The position numbers and the translations under genes were made by a program. This document shows, in pieces, positions 1-11,600 of a DNA stretch of 64,000 nt. Every line of letters begins with the position of its first letter. Position 1 is the first letter of the stretch. Origin of the DNA: Atherinomorus stipes. Lineage: Eukaryota > Chordata > Actinopteri > Atheriniformes > Atherinidae. The stretch is taken from NCBI GenBank assembly GCA_023101725.1, contig JALJCO010003053.1, positions 1,371,501 through 1,435,500 of the forward strand. The letters are read 5' to 3'. The notes beneath the pieces are model-generated. The model was given only the letters and a program-made list of their open reading frames with translations, searched no databases and was not told where the DNA came from.

Positions 1-115
1 GCTGAGGTGATAGCAAAGTCAAGAGGTAACTGAGTTTGGGGCCAAGGGTCAGTGGTGCTGGGAGCAGACCTGTCCTAAGTTGAGGGGGCTCCCGTGCTTA
101 GGGGGACAGGCCATC

Positions 116-142
116 AAAAAAAAAAAAAAAAAAAAAAAAAAA
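116..142 (+). repeat. 27-base A run
   Basis: Uninterrupted A; no retrotransposon body could be recognised beside it. Confidence 0.95.
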
Positions 143-277
143 GCAGGCCACCCTGTTCAGGCCACCCCGGGCCTCAGGGGTCCCAGTAGTGACAGCTCCC
201 ATGTCATAGCCAGCCCTGTGGAACACAGGTAATGCACCCCGGGGGCCTGCTGAGAGACAAAAACGCACAGGACACCT

Positions 278-541
278 GTGTCTGAAGCTGTAATTTGTCT
301 TCTCTCATGTTCAAGGTGTTTTATGAGAGCGAAAGGACAAGGTGAAACAGCGAGCAAACAAGTGAGCCCACATTCGCCTTCCGGAAATCCTCCCTCTCTG
401 TCTTTGCAAGCTTCTCAGAGCTTTTCATCAAGTAACCTTCAGCAAAACTGTAAGATGTCTGACATGCAGTTAATCAACAGCATGCCAAACATGAGTGATG
501 GCGAACAGAAACATGAAGAACTTCACTCTACAGCATCTTGA
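278..541 (+). other. Unassigned 87-codon frame rich in Ser/Gln/Asn
   Basis: The frame ends at TGA 539-541. It is preceded by a pyrimidine-rich tract ending in AG (TCTTCTCTCATGTTCAAG) near 315. Internal residues such as SPHSPSGNPPSLSLQASQSF are polar and low-complexity. It may be a 3' exon of an unknown plus-strand transcript or chance. I recognise no family, and it does not match the FTO C terminus on the other strand. Confidence 0.15.
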
Positions 542-2484
542 GAGGGTAAAACTAGTTACTGCATAGTTTGAATGACAGACCCATCAGCAAGGAGGAAACA
601 TAAGTAAAAGTCACAAAGTTTACTGAAAGTACTTTTATGTTGTTGTCTAAGTAAGTGGGTGCGTGCATGTCTACGTGCATATATGCTTGTGTGCGCATAT
701 GGCTGCGGGTGACTGGTGATCCCTGCCTCCTACTCTATATCTTATGCTGGGGTATTAGTGAGGGTCCCTCCCAGAGGCAGTGACTACACAGGCTCTTCTG
801 AGAAGGCGCTCATCAACGCCCCTGCTTTCAAAGGCAGCTTTAGCCAATGCCATTCAAAGCAATCAGCCCAGTCAGGGTCTGCCCATCCAGCCCAAATCCC
901 TTCATGGCTATCAGAAGAACTCTGAGCTGGGCCTGCTGGGGGGCAAGGCAGGGATGGGGGGTGGGATTTGCTCATAAGGGATTGTGAAAAGGCCGTGACA
1001 CACGCTTATTCATGCCCCAATAACCCCCAACAAAATATATATACTGTTCCTGAAATAAATAATTAAAAAGGAGAGGAGTTAAGAGATACCCTGCTACAGA
1101 GGCAAAAGGAGCACATCTTGAGTATTGCACGTATTCGTCTATACAGGCAAGTATGCAAACGAGTAGTTAGACGCAGAAACGTGCACTAAAAGCAGGCATC
1201 TAACCTTTTACATTATTCAGATGACATAGGACAATGCTTTGATGTTGGAGAAGAGGGGGGGGGCATGGTTTTGGTGCTAAAGGAAAGCTGACATCTTCAT
1301 TAAAGTCAAACCTGATGACATGATACACCTGAGAATGGCCCGATGATTGACAAGAGGTAGTTTGAAACTGCGGGAGAGTATGCTGAACATGGAATGTACT
1401 GTACACTGACATTCTGCACGTTTACTTGTCACTGCTGACATGTCATTGGGGAAATAATTTCCTCACTTTCATAAGTACATTACTTACAGTTTTCCCCCAA
1501 AATCGTCTTCTTTTTACTTGCACCGTATCTAAACTGGGCGCTGCAAGCAAAAACAAACATAACCCAAGGCCACAGGCAGCTTACTTACAGCACACCTGGC
1601 ATGCAAACTAACCTGTGAATGCTTCCCTTATTGTTCCTTTAGAAAGATTTTTATATTACTATGCTACAACAGCTCTGCAGTCTTTAAAGTAGTCGTCTCC
1701 TCCTCTTTTTCACTGCCTGCATTAATCATTAAAAGCCGAAAACCAAAAATCAACTAAAAGGTTAGTTCAGCTGTTATAAACCACTAATTATAGCTACTTT
1801 CTTACTTTATAATTGTAAGCAGGGATCTAAACATTCCACAAGCTGTGATGTGTTTGTATCTATTATACAGTATCTGGTGTGTGTGAAAGAAACTGGCATG
1901 CTCTACATTTTGCGGTGGACTGCTGTGTTTGTATGTGTTTATCTGTTTGTTCAGAGGGGTTTCACACTGAAAAGTGCTAGCCAGAATTTATCCGTGAAAA
2001 ACAACAAAAGATGCCTCAGAAGTGTGTCAGAGTGCCCTCATATCTCTGCAGCGTGGGCAGAGAGGGTGTAGAGAGCTGGGAAGGGTCAGCCAATTTCAGA
2101 TGGTGTCTTGTTTTCTATCACCATCAAAGTCCAGTGGTTGTATCTGGGCAGCTGCAGTGACGTACATAACAAAGCTTGTCTTTGGCAACACTGAAGCAAT
2201 CAAAGCAGGCATAGGGAGAGAGATGCAGTAAATATGGTTTAGTGATTTGAAGCTTAATTTATTATTATTTCTCCTCCAAACAAGTAGGTTTACTTACAGT
2301 ATGAGGCTGCAAGATTAATGATAACTTCCAAAAAAAGCGTCAAATCAACAATCGAGGGTAGGTTATGAAGGCAGTTATTCAAAAATATAATAACAGGTAT
2401 GATGCCAGGTATGAAGCAGTTTGATCACAGTGATGTACGGGTCAATAGTGCATAAGCACTATTGTATACACAGTACGGGCAAAA

Positions 2485-2945
2485 AATCTAGACAGACTCC
2501 CATTAATGATAAAAAAAAAATCAGCTGTCAGTAAGTTTAAATTGACAAAAGTAATAATAGATAAAAAAAAAAAAATGACAAAATCATGACACTGATTTTG
2601 AATTGTAGTTAAACAAAAATATCAAAAACAAACAAAAAAATAAAACTGATAAACAAGCATGATGGGGCTCCTGAACTAAAATTTTCTAAGCAACACTTTG
2701 AGGGAATCACTGCACTCAAGTGTTTTCTATAACGTCCAATCAGTCTTCTGCACCTGTACACAGGATTTTGGTCCACTGATCATGAGCAAGATGCTCTGAT
2801 TTGTCTGGGACAGGTTTTTTTATCATTATTATTTAAACCACAATTCAAAATCAATGTTTTATTTTGCTAAACTATAATTTAGTAAAATTTTATTCACTAT
2901 TACTTTTTTCAATTTCTTGTCATCTGAATTACCATTGTGAATTCT
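2485..2945. mobile_element. Tc1/mariner-like MITE, degraded copy
   Basis: The internal sequence matches the copies at 47085-47590 and 53211-53717 (TCAGCTGTCAGTAAG, AAACAAGCATGATGGGGC, TTTGGTCCACTGATCATGAG, GTCTGGGACAG). Both ends are eroded, so the boundaries are approximate. It is in the same orientation as the other two copies. Confidence 0.7.
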
Positions 2946-3089
2946 AGTCAGGGACTAGAGGCAGGAATTAAAAAACAAACAAACATGCATATCCATTTTT
3001 TTTTTATACTAATGGGTGATGAAGCGCTAAATACCAAAAAGAATGTTTCCACCCGTGTTTCTCCGTTGCCTTGAACAGGCTGTGTGCTG

Positions 3090-3280
3090 CAAAATTTCCT
3101 GCGCTGCCCTGTGGACGTGACGTCAAATGACGCTACATCCGCAGTTTTGATACAGTACGAAGATGGTCACGGTAAATTTAAACACTGTAAGCGATAGTTA
3201 TGGATTCTTCTGCTGTCAGCAAACAATCCAGATCAACTGAGAGACCACTAAAAAGTGTAACTATGAAGAAAAAGGTTAGT
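3090..3280 (+). promoter_or_regulatory. Promoter-like patch with perfect CRE and a short first-exon-like frame
   Basis: GTGACGTCAAATGACG at 3117-3132 contains the perfect cAMP-response palindrome TGACGTCA (3118-3125) plus a second half site. 75 bp downstream a 25-codon frame starts at ATG 3200 (MDSSAVSKQSR...) and ends at AAAAAG|GTTAGT, a plausible splice donor (3275). CpG dinucleotides are denser here and at 3300-3420 than around. It may be the 5' end of a decayed transposon or an unannotated transcript. No following exon was found. Confidence 0.35.
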
Positions 3281-5544
3281 AGACAACATTATAGCTTCAG
3301 TTTGTGCACGCTCCCGTGACGGCTTGGCTCGTGGCTGCAGTTACCTGAAGTGCCAGTCGCGGCAGTCGCAAGTTTCGTTTCTTAATCTTGCCTCTCGTCC
3401 CTTTAGACTTCCGGCCCGTACTGTACAGCATGTCCTATTATTCGTGTCTCTCGAAGATTGGGATTGCTCGCTCTCGACATTTATTCACTAAAACTATAAC
3501 ATTGTTTAGAAACAATGTTTAATCTGTAGTTTAGTCTCTCCAGCATCTTTTTACATGCTAGTTTCAGTTATTAAAACATACCACAGAGCAAGAGACCAAA
3601 ACTCCTTTCAAACCTTTGAATCACTTCAGCCCAAGTTGTGAGGCCAGTTTTTTTTTCCTTTTTTTTTTTTTTTTAAACACCCTAAAAGCAAACTTGCTTC
3701 AACACTGCAGTACCAAAAAGACCCAGTCTTAGTGATTTGGGTGTTCACATTTCATCCATCTACTCCTTTAATCCAAAACATTCCTCTACAGGGAGGAGAC
3801 ATGGGAACATTCCCATAATGCATACATCTATGTGCCATGTTATTTCTTACATATCAAATATATAGTAAATCATCTTTATTGAGCTTCATTCTATTGAGAC
3901 TTAAAGGAGTTTAATGGTATCTAGCCTATTAATTCCTTTATATTGAATACATGTGACTCTGGCATTCATGAAATACCCAATGGTGTTGGAAGCAGCCCCC
4001 TTTCATAACCTTTTATCCAATGCGTAACATACGTCATTTGTCTGTATCATTCTCAGACTATTATTTCATATTTGTTGATGGACACATTCCATACCAGTTG
4101 GATGTTTTGTTAAACATTGTTAATCTTTTTTGCAAGTAGTTTTATTTGGATTTTATGCTGATGGATAAACACCAAGTAAAATATTTTAAGCATTTCCAAA
4201 TGCTCTTTGACCTCCCCATTTTAAGTTTTCTTGTTTTCTCTGCATGCTATAAGAAATAAATGTACCCTTTTTGATCATTTAGCATTATATTAGCTTTTAT
4301 TAACCACTGTACCCAATATATCATCTGTTTGCCTATTTGTGTTTCTATATTTTGCCAGATCTAATACTCAAAAATATTAATCTAAGTGATTTTTCTTTTT
4401 TTTTGTATTTCTTTTTGAGTGAACTAAAACAATATTATTTACCATTTTTTTCAATGCCTGTGAGAAAAATTCTGTAGGTGTAAAAGGGAAGTTTGTGCTC
4501 AACCAGGATCCAGTCAAAATCAGTGTTTTTCTAATTTCATTGGTTGGTGAGTTTTTCCGTTTCAAAAGAAACTCTACGGTATTTAATGATTGGTAACGAT
4601 AGCCCCTCCCTATTTTATCTCTGACAGTTTGTTCAGATGAAGACTGAAGTTGATCAATAAGCAATTTATGAATCACAGAGTAAAACACTGCCATACTAAA
4701 TTTTTACTAGCCCTTGAACCCTGTGATCTAATTGTATTTATCTTAAAACCAGGCGTCACCCTGTATCTGGCAGTCAACTACTACTCAAAGCTAAATAACC
4801 CAAGCAACCACTGTATGCTTGTCCTCTGAGCCTTGCTAATCTTAGGAGTATGTGGCCATGCTGTCAGCTCCAATCAGTCACTTAAAGGTAGGGAAAAGGG
4901 AGGAGAGACACAGTCCTGTACCACGTACGCTCTTGCTGCTATGAATCATAATGCATAAACAGAGCAAAAGAGCAGAGGACATGTTGACCTGAAACAGGAC
5001 GAGTGATGGGAGAAAGTACAGGAAGGAGGTTATTGGCCCAAACTTTGAAAACAACTATCAGCAGAGGAGTCTTTGGACTAAGGAGAACTAAAGATTCACA
5101 TACTCAGGGTTGAGAGCACTGGTGCTTTCAAGCCCAGGACAGTGAGAATATTAGGAAGGTAAAGGGCCTATTGAGTGCCAAGCTATCTTGCCCTGGCACT
5201 TAATCAAAGGGATTACGGCTTGGGAAGCAAAAACCCACAGGTTGTCCTCCAGGAAGCATACCAAGTAGTTATCAAAAACACAAAAGTTCAAAGCTGCTCA
5301 ATTTTCCTATATTAGAAGTGTTTTGGTCAGAGCCCCGAGGCTTGTTTTTAGGTAAAAGAACTCTGTTAGAAATGTTTGTGCGTGCAAGCTGATAAAGCAC
5401 TAAAAGTTATCAGGTACTTGTGCATCAACCCGACAGCCTTGTAAAAGAAAACAAAAAAATAGTACAAACTTTGATCAATTCTACAGTTTTGTGGATCAGG
5501 AGATCATAATAATACTGAAAACGTTTGGTCCTTACAAAGTTATA

Positions 5545-5725
5545 ATATTCAGAAAACAGGTTTAGGTCTGGACTTAGGACGACTGCAACAGCTTAATCGG
5601 TTTTCTCTTTTAGCCATTCTGTCATAGATTTGCTGCCATACTGAGGATCATTGTTCTGTTGCATGACCCAATTTCAGCCAAGCTGGACCTGTTGGACAGA
5701 CAGCTTCACGTCTGACTCTAGAACA
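5545..5725 (-). pseudogene. Decayed Tc1-like transposase fragment
   Basis: Read on the minus strand, one continuous frame gives LESDVKLSVQQVQLG-stop-, then NWVMQQNNDPQYGSKSMTEW, LKEKTD-stop-AVAVV and LSPDLNLFSE. Tc1/mariner transposases of fish carry the pattern LGRNWVMQQDNDPKHTSK...TEWLK...SPDLNPIE, which includes the second catalytic Asp and the final acidic residue of the DDE/D triad. The first stop is TGA where the family has Arg (CGA), as expected from CpG decay; the second is TAA. Only ~60 residues of the C-terminal catalytic region remain. It is an inactive relic. The family assignment is from remembered motif patterns, not a search. Confidence 0.8.
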
Positions 5726-5821
5726 GAGGATGTCATGACCGAATCAGAACCTGCAAGGTGTCCAAGTCTAAATCATCAGGCCTCTATCACTGTGCTGGAA
5801 AGTTGGTTTAAGGTGTACATA

Positions 5822-5826
<5 letters not shown>

Positions 5827-5857
<31 letters not shown>
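5827..5857 (+). repeat. 31-base A run
   Basis: Uninterrupted A just past the Tc1 transposase relic. Confidence 0.95.
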
Positions 5858-5860
<3 letters not shown>

Positions 5861-8479
5861 GCTTTTTAAAGAGGTGTTTTTTGTTGTTTTTTTTTTTCTC
5901 AAATTGCTTCTTAACATTTTGACTTAGTTTTTATTAGTGACACCGTGTTAAATATGTCTATAATAGCTTTGTTCATCTGAGGTTTCTTTCCCTTTGTTCT
6001 GATACCTGGTAAGAAACAGATTTTCTTTTTGTCCCTCAACAAAAAACTGACAACGGGTGTACTTTCTTCTTTACATTTACTGTTAGTCTGCATGCTTGAG
6101 TGAGTTTACTGGTCATACTCCCCCTGCCTCAGTCCTTAGAAAACCTGATCCAGCAAACAAATGATGCCCACAGGCAAAATGGGGAGAAGAGTGTTTGTTA
6201 CAATTAACCTCAAAATAGCAGCACAGCGGTCGGTGGGACTTATTAGTTTCCACTGTAATCTGCTTATTTTTGTGCAGTTTTAGAAGCAAAACAGGAATTA
6301 TAAGTATCAAAAACACTTTCTTCCAAGAGAATTCAACTGCACAGCAGTCGGCCAAAAGCAAACAAAATCAGACAGAAAGTAAGGAAGCTATTTGTAACAG
6401 CATACAGGACTGTGGCTGAACTATTTACACACACGTGTATTGTGTAAGTGATATGTAAGAAGTGTTTTGTAAGATTTTCTTTGACATTTTTAATTGGACA
6501 AGCATAAGGTCAGTGGTTTGAAGCCTAATCTGAGAAGTTTGAAAGTGAAGGCATGTGACAAATCCCATGACTCCTCAAAAGTTTCAGCGGTCTCTGAAAA
6601 GTGCTCTGGCCTTTCGAGTGACCCAGAGAAGCTCAACCAGAATCAGGATTGCATGTCCCGCAAAATACTGAATGGTACTGTCAGGCTTAGTGGTTAGGAG
6701 CTCAATTAGGACTGGAGCCTCTCATGCTGACAGCACGTGCCTTCATAGTAGTCTGAGTAGTCTAAAAACAAAACATGTGAAACAAAAAAAGAGGAAGTCA
6801 TTTACTCTGATGAGTAACTGATGAGTTGGAAGAATATTAGCACAGCTGCATGTAAATGGATGTTAAACTTCATCTCTTTTCATCATCCGAGCAAACCGTC
6901 ACAGTAGAGTAGCAGATCATTGTCCCTCCGTCATGTACAATGAAACCATAAATGAAGCAGTCTCAGGAGACTTACACCACTTTGGCAAATATCTATAAGC
7001 ACAAGCTCTGTGTTTTTCAAACTATCGCCAAGACTTAAGTACATCCGTTTAACATAACATAAAAGAATATTTTTTTTTTACATTTTCACTAATGCAGGCC
7101 TCATTATGATGAAATCAGTCTGGATGCATATTTAGCGTGTTCATTACCAAAGCCCCTGACCTGCCAGGATCCTGGTATGGCTTCAATAGACAACCCCATC
7201 TGTCTGACGTTAGGACCATTGGAACCAGATGGACCTTCAATTGTGTTTTTGTCCAAATTGCAAAATAGCTACTTGGGAAAGAAGCTAAAATAACATACAA
7301 ACAACAGCAACTATGATAACAACTGCATCTGGAATGAAATGACTACAGTGAGAGATTAAAAACATAAGGCGTACAAATTCAAGTCTGCTCTTTGAAAGGG
7401 GATCCCCCACCCAACATTGCTGGCCCCGTATTGATTTACTCTGCAATTTTGTGTTGCTCTCCCCACGCCAGCTCCACAATCTCTGTTGAGCAGGAGGTCC
7501 GGGCAAATAGCACTCATCAGATTTTTCCAAAACATGAAAGATTGATACCTTGCTTCTTTTCCGACAAAAGAAAAATAGAGGAAAGGTTGAAATAGGTATT
7601 CAGAGAGAGAAGCAGTGAAGCCAAAAGTGGATATCCAGGCCCAGGAGTTAGTTTAATAAACCATAATAAGAAATTGCTTTAGAGAAAGCGCTTATGTGAT
7701 GGAAAACCTTGTAAAAAGGTTCAGTTTGAGCTATTAAACTGCTTCAAATGTAATGCCACGCTAATGTGGATTGCAGTGGCACTTGTAGTTTGAATAATAA
7801 ATATCGATGACAGGAACAATAGCTGCAAACGTCAAGAAACTTCTTTCTTCTAGATTAGATTTAGAAACTTGAAAGCTTGGATTTCCTTTTTTCCCCCCAC
7901 CACTGGCAGCAGTGCAGTGCATCTGAACAGCCTTGCCTTCCAAAACCCTGCAATTTCCACCCACTAAAGGTAAAGAACAGAAAACAGGCTTATTCTTTTT
8001 ATATTTCAGTCCAAATCACATCAAGGTATAAACAGTGAGCCCAGAGCATCTCTCCTATTCTTTTTCAAAGTAAGTCCTGCTGTTCCATTTCAAATACCTC
8101 AGGGTTACAGGTCATAATGCACTTTCCAGCTTCTGAACACGTTTATTCAGGCATCCTACTGTAAATAGGGGGAGATTCAACATCAAATATCTCTATTCCC
8201 CATGCTGGCCCTTTCGTCTGTTCTGAGCGGATGTGAGCTTTTGGCTAACAAAGTAATGGATTCTCTTCTTCTCTTACCAGACTCAGAATACTAAGCGAAA
8301 ATGTAATTGAGGCACATGTTGAATATACTGTCGCTCTCTTTGGTGTCACAATGTATTAAGGGAGACTTTCTATAGCAAAAGGTATAAAAATCAATCAAGT
8401 TGGCAAAATAACCAAAACTTAAAGATAACATAAAGTCGATACATGTCAGGAAATTAAATTAGTGTTAGCTTATGTTATG

Positions 8480-8665
8480 GCTCGAAGCTCCTGGACCATT
8501 AAAGGGGTAATAAATGTGTTATAAAGCTCTTACAAGCCCCTTAGGCCATAGAGGGCTGAGCTGCAGAGGTGTTTACGAGATTGTTTATTACAGGCTCGGC
8601 TTATCATCATTTACCACACAGAGGTGGCTAAAACAAACTCTATAAATAGCTGGTACCAAGCTAAA
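8480..8665. promoter_or_regulatory. Candidate conserved element in distal intron
   Basis: GTTTACGAGATTGTTTATTA (forkhead-like sites), GGCTTATCATCATTTACC and AAACTCTATAAATAGC lie in repeat-free sequence. CTATAAATAG also resembles a TATA or MEF2 site. Confidence 0.25.
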
Positions 8666-11600
8666 CAAGGCCGCTGTGGGAGAAATACGAACTGCCATAC
8701 TGTATCATGAGGCAAATATCAGCAGTCGCAAATGCATCCAGTGGCAAGGTGAGGCATATAGAAGAGAAAAGAGAGGGGGAGCTGATAGGAAAGGAGAGAA
8801 GAGGGCAGGGTGACTAGCAGGTGGCTTCATATTGTCTCTATCCACCACATATGTCCAGTGCACTGCTGAGCTGACAGGTAGGGACACAATGTGCTGACCT
8901 GAGGGCCTGTTACAGACTTCCAAGTGGATAAATATAGAGCAGGGGGAGAGCATAGGTGTCTTAAATGACATATCTAATGATGCTCATCCTCTGCAGTCTA
9001 TTCTCCCAAGTCCAGAAAAGGCTTGTGTGAACACAGGTGATGTGTGTTGGCAAAGCCACAGCTCAAACCGCTCATTCTTTAAAGCAAACATTGATATCAG
9101 CAGAATTGTGTCATTTATTGTATCATTTGTGTGCTTCGACCAACACCTTCCATCCTCTTCTGGTAGTCACATGCACAATATATAAACATAAACAGCAGTA
9201 TGCCTCATTTGGATTTGCAATGAATGGGAGAGATTGGTATTAAGCCTTTGCAGCTGTGTGTGTTCCATTTGCATATGAGAAAACAGTTTCAAAAGGCTTG
9301 TCTATAATGCATAAGACCCTTTTAGGCTGTGTTTACTGCAACACTATTCCTCCCACTGACAATCCATGCACGGGTTTGCATCATTTTGTGAGACATGCCA
9401 GTTTTGAATTATTCAGTCACTCATCTCTGCCACAGCACTGCATTTAACAAACACATGCGCACATTCACATATGAAAAGACACAGTGGTCTACAAGGATAC
9501 TACAACAACACCTTAGTCAGTCCCTTTTGAGCGGGGGGGAATCCTATTACCTAGCCGTCAGAACCTGTCGGACGCTTTTCCCCATGCCTGGCCCCCTTTG
9601 TAGGAAAGGGAATGCTGTGTATACACCGCCAGTCCATTTACAGCTTGCCGGCTCTGTGTACTTTTAATGGGCCCTGGGCCTTGAGTGTCATAAGCAGAAG
9701 AAAACACAGTTCAATTTCCCTTCACAAGAGCATTAAACAAGCACCTCCACTGTAGCAGCCCCATGCATAATTCACTGCCGGTGATGTGTGTCTTAAATGC
9801 TACTGAAATATACATGGATGCATATGCAAATTTGGCACTGCTCTCGTATGCTGTACTTGCTAAACAGACAACAAGAGAATAGCATGCCATGCAGACAGCC
9901 CCTTCTGGCCACAGACAGTATGTAGTACAGTTTGTAACTGTGTGTGTGCATGTTTAGGGGTGTAAGCTGCACACATCATTGCAGCTCTTCATGTGTAGGG
10001 AAATGTGACGATGCTTTCTGTACCCACAAATGTGCTCTAATGCCACTGAGATGTTTAAATGATGAATAAGCTGACATGAAAAACACAGCAGAAGTTGCAA
10101 GTCTCTGAAGGTTTCTAAAGGGCAGGTTTCAGTTGTGGCTTTGCTGCTTGTGTTTAACAGAGACACAAGATCCAAATGTGGTCAAAGCAAGCTTTGGTGG
10201 TGCGGAGGTGAAATAAACAGGCAGATATGATCCATGGAGAGAGATTTACTTTGTTTCCTGAGCCAGCATCTACTGGTCATTAGAGGAACTGCAGTTATAT
10301 TGCAGCTTGGGAGTATGGGTGTGCACCAGAGTGTGTGTGATCTTTGTGGAGGGATGCTGATGAGGGAAGAGGAGGAGAGGGCAGACTGGTGGTGTCAGAT
10401 TTTATAAATGAGGGAGGAAACATCTTCATCCCACGTTTGGACACCCCCACTACTTCACTTACGAGTCCTCCTGCAGCGTGTGTGTATAAAATGATGTGTG
10501 TTTGGGCAAGGCGCTGGTTCAATCCGATTCCCAGCAGTGTATCTTTAACAGGGCCTTCCCGCCGGGCTGCCAGCCTGTCCCATCCTCCCCCTGACGGGAC
10601 AACGGCCCAGCTGACGCCCCTATGGCTTTGCCAACACAACCTACGCCTTCGACCCACAATCTGCTCCCCTGATCCTGGTGGAGGGATGGTGGGGAGAGAT
10701 TAACAAAAGAGGAGCGCAAAGACAATGACGCGGAAAAAAGAAAGAAAGGGTGTCCGACTGTGAGGTGTGCTGCAAAAAGCAGGTAAAGAACAAGGCTGCG
10801 GGTGAGCATTTAATACACAAAACTCTAAATTTAGTGTTCTTATGCGTGTTGATATGAGGCTCTGACCGAGGTAACAGTATACAAGTGAAAAAAATGTATA
10901 TGAGTCAAATTTGTTCAGTTTATGTTCATTACTAATGGAAATGACAGCTCAAAGAGGGAATTTACCACCCGATACATAAAATAAGATAGAGAATAGAGAA
11001 TTTCTTTAGCAGCAGCTTAAACTTATCCTTTTTATGAACACATGGAAATTATGCATTAATTTCTCTAAATAAGATTCTGTACATTCAGTAAACTACAACA
11101 CTACATTTCCTAATTTTCTTAAATCCTCAAATGAGGCAGAATTCAGCTTAAAGGCAGCTTCACTCACTAATTGCACACACAGTTGCTGCTTTGGTAAACT
11201 AAAATCTAATTTCATGCAGATTACTAGCACAAATAAATGAAAGGTGCAGTGTGCATTTTTGTTTGTGCCATCACATATGTACAGTAAATCTGGCTCTGGG
11301 CACAAACGTGCAGCTGCCAAGGCTGCGGTGTCACTGGTGTTGAACAGTGTGTTAACAGGATGTGTAATGCGGTGTGCTGGTCCTGTGCTGCAGCCAGGGC
11401 TGGGTGGCAGCAGCACTGTAGGCTACAGTAGGGTGGTTATCATGAAGCAGTTATGTAGCTGCTCTGCTGGGCCAGTCTAATTACAGGAGAACAGCGTGCA
11501 CCAGGCTGGGCCTCCAAATGGCACCATATGTTTTCCCAGACTAACCGGCTGAATAAATGCCATTTAACCATTCAGGATGCACTGTGCTCTGTGTCTGGGA

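Noticed and set aside
4377..4694. 105-codon minus-strand frame in AT-rich sequence
   Set aside because: Lys/Asn-rich as expected from AT bias; no domain could be seen, including LINE or transposase motifs.
7285..7530. 81-codon minus-strand frame considered as FTO exon 9
   Set aside because: None of the C-terminal FTO motifs is present and no matching exon 8 was found.
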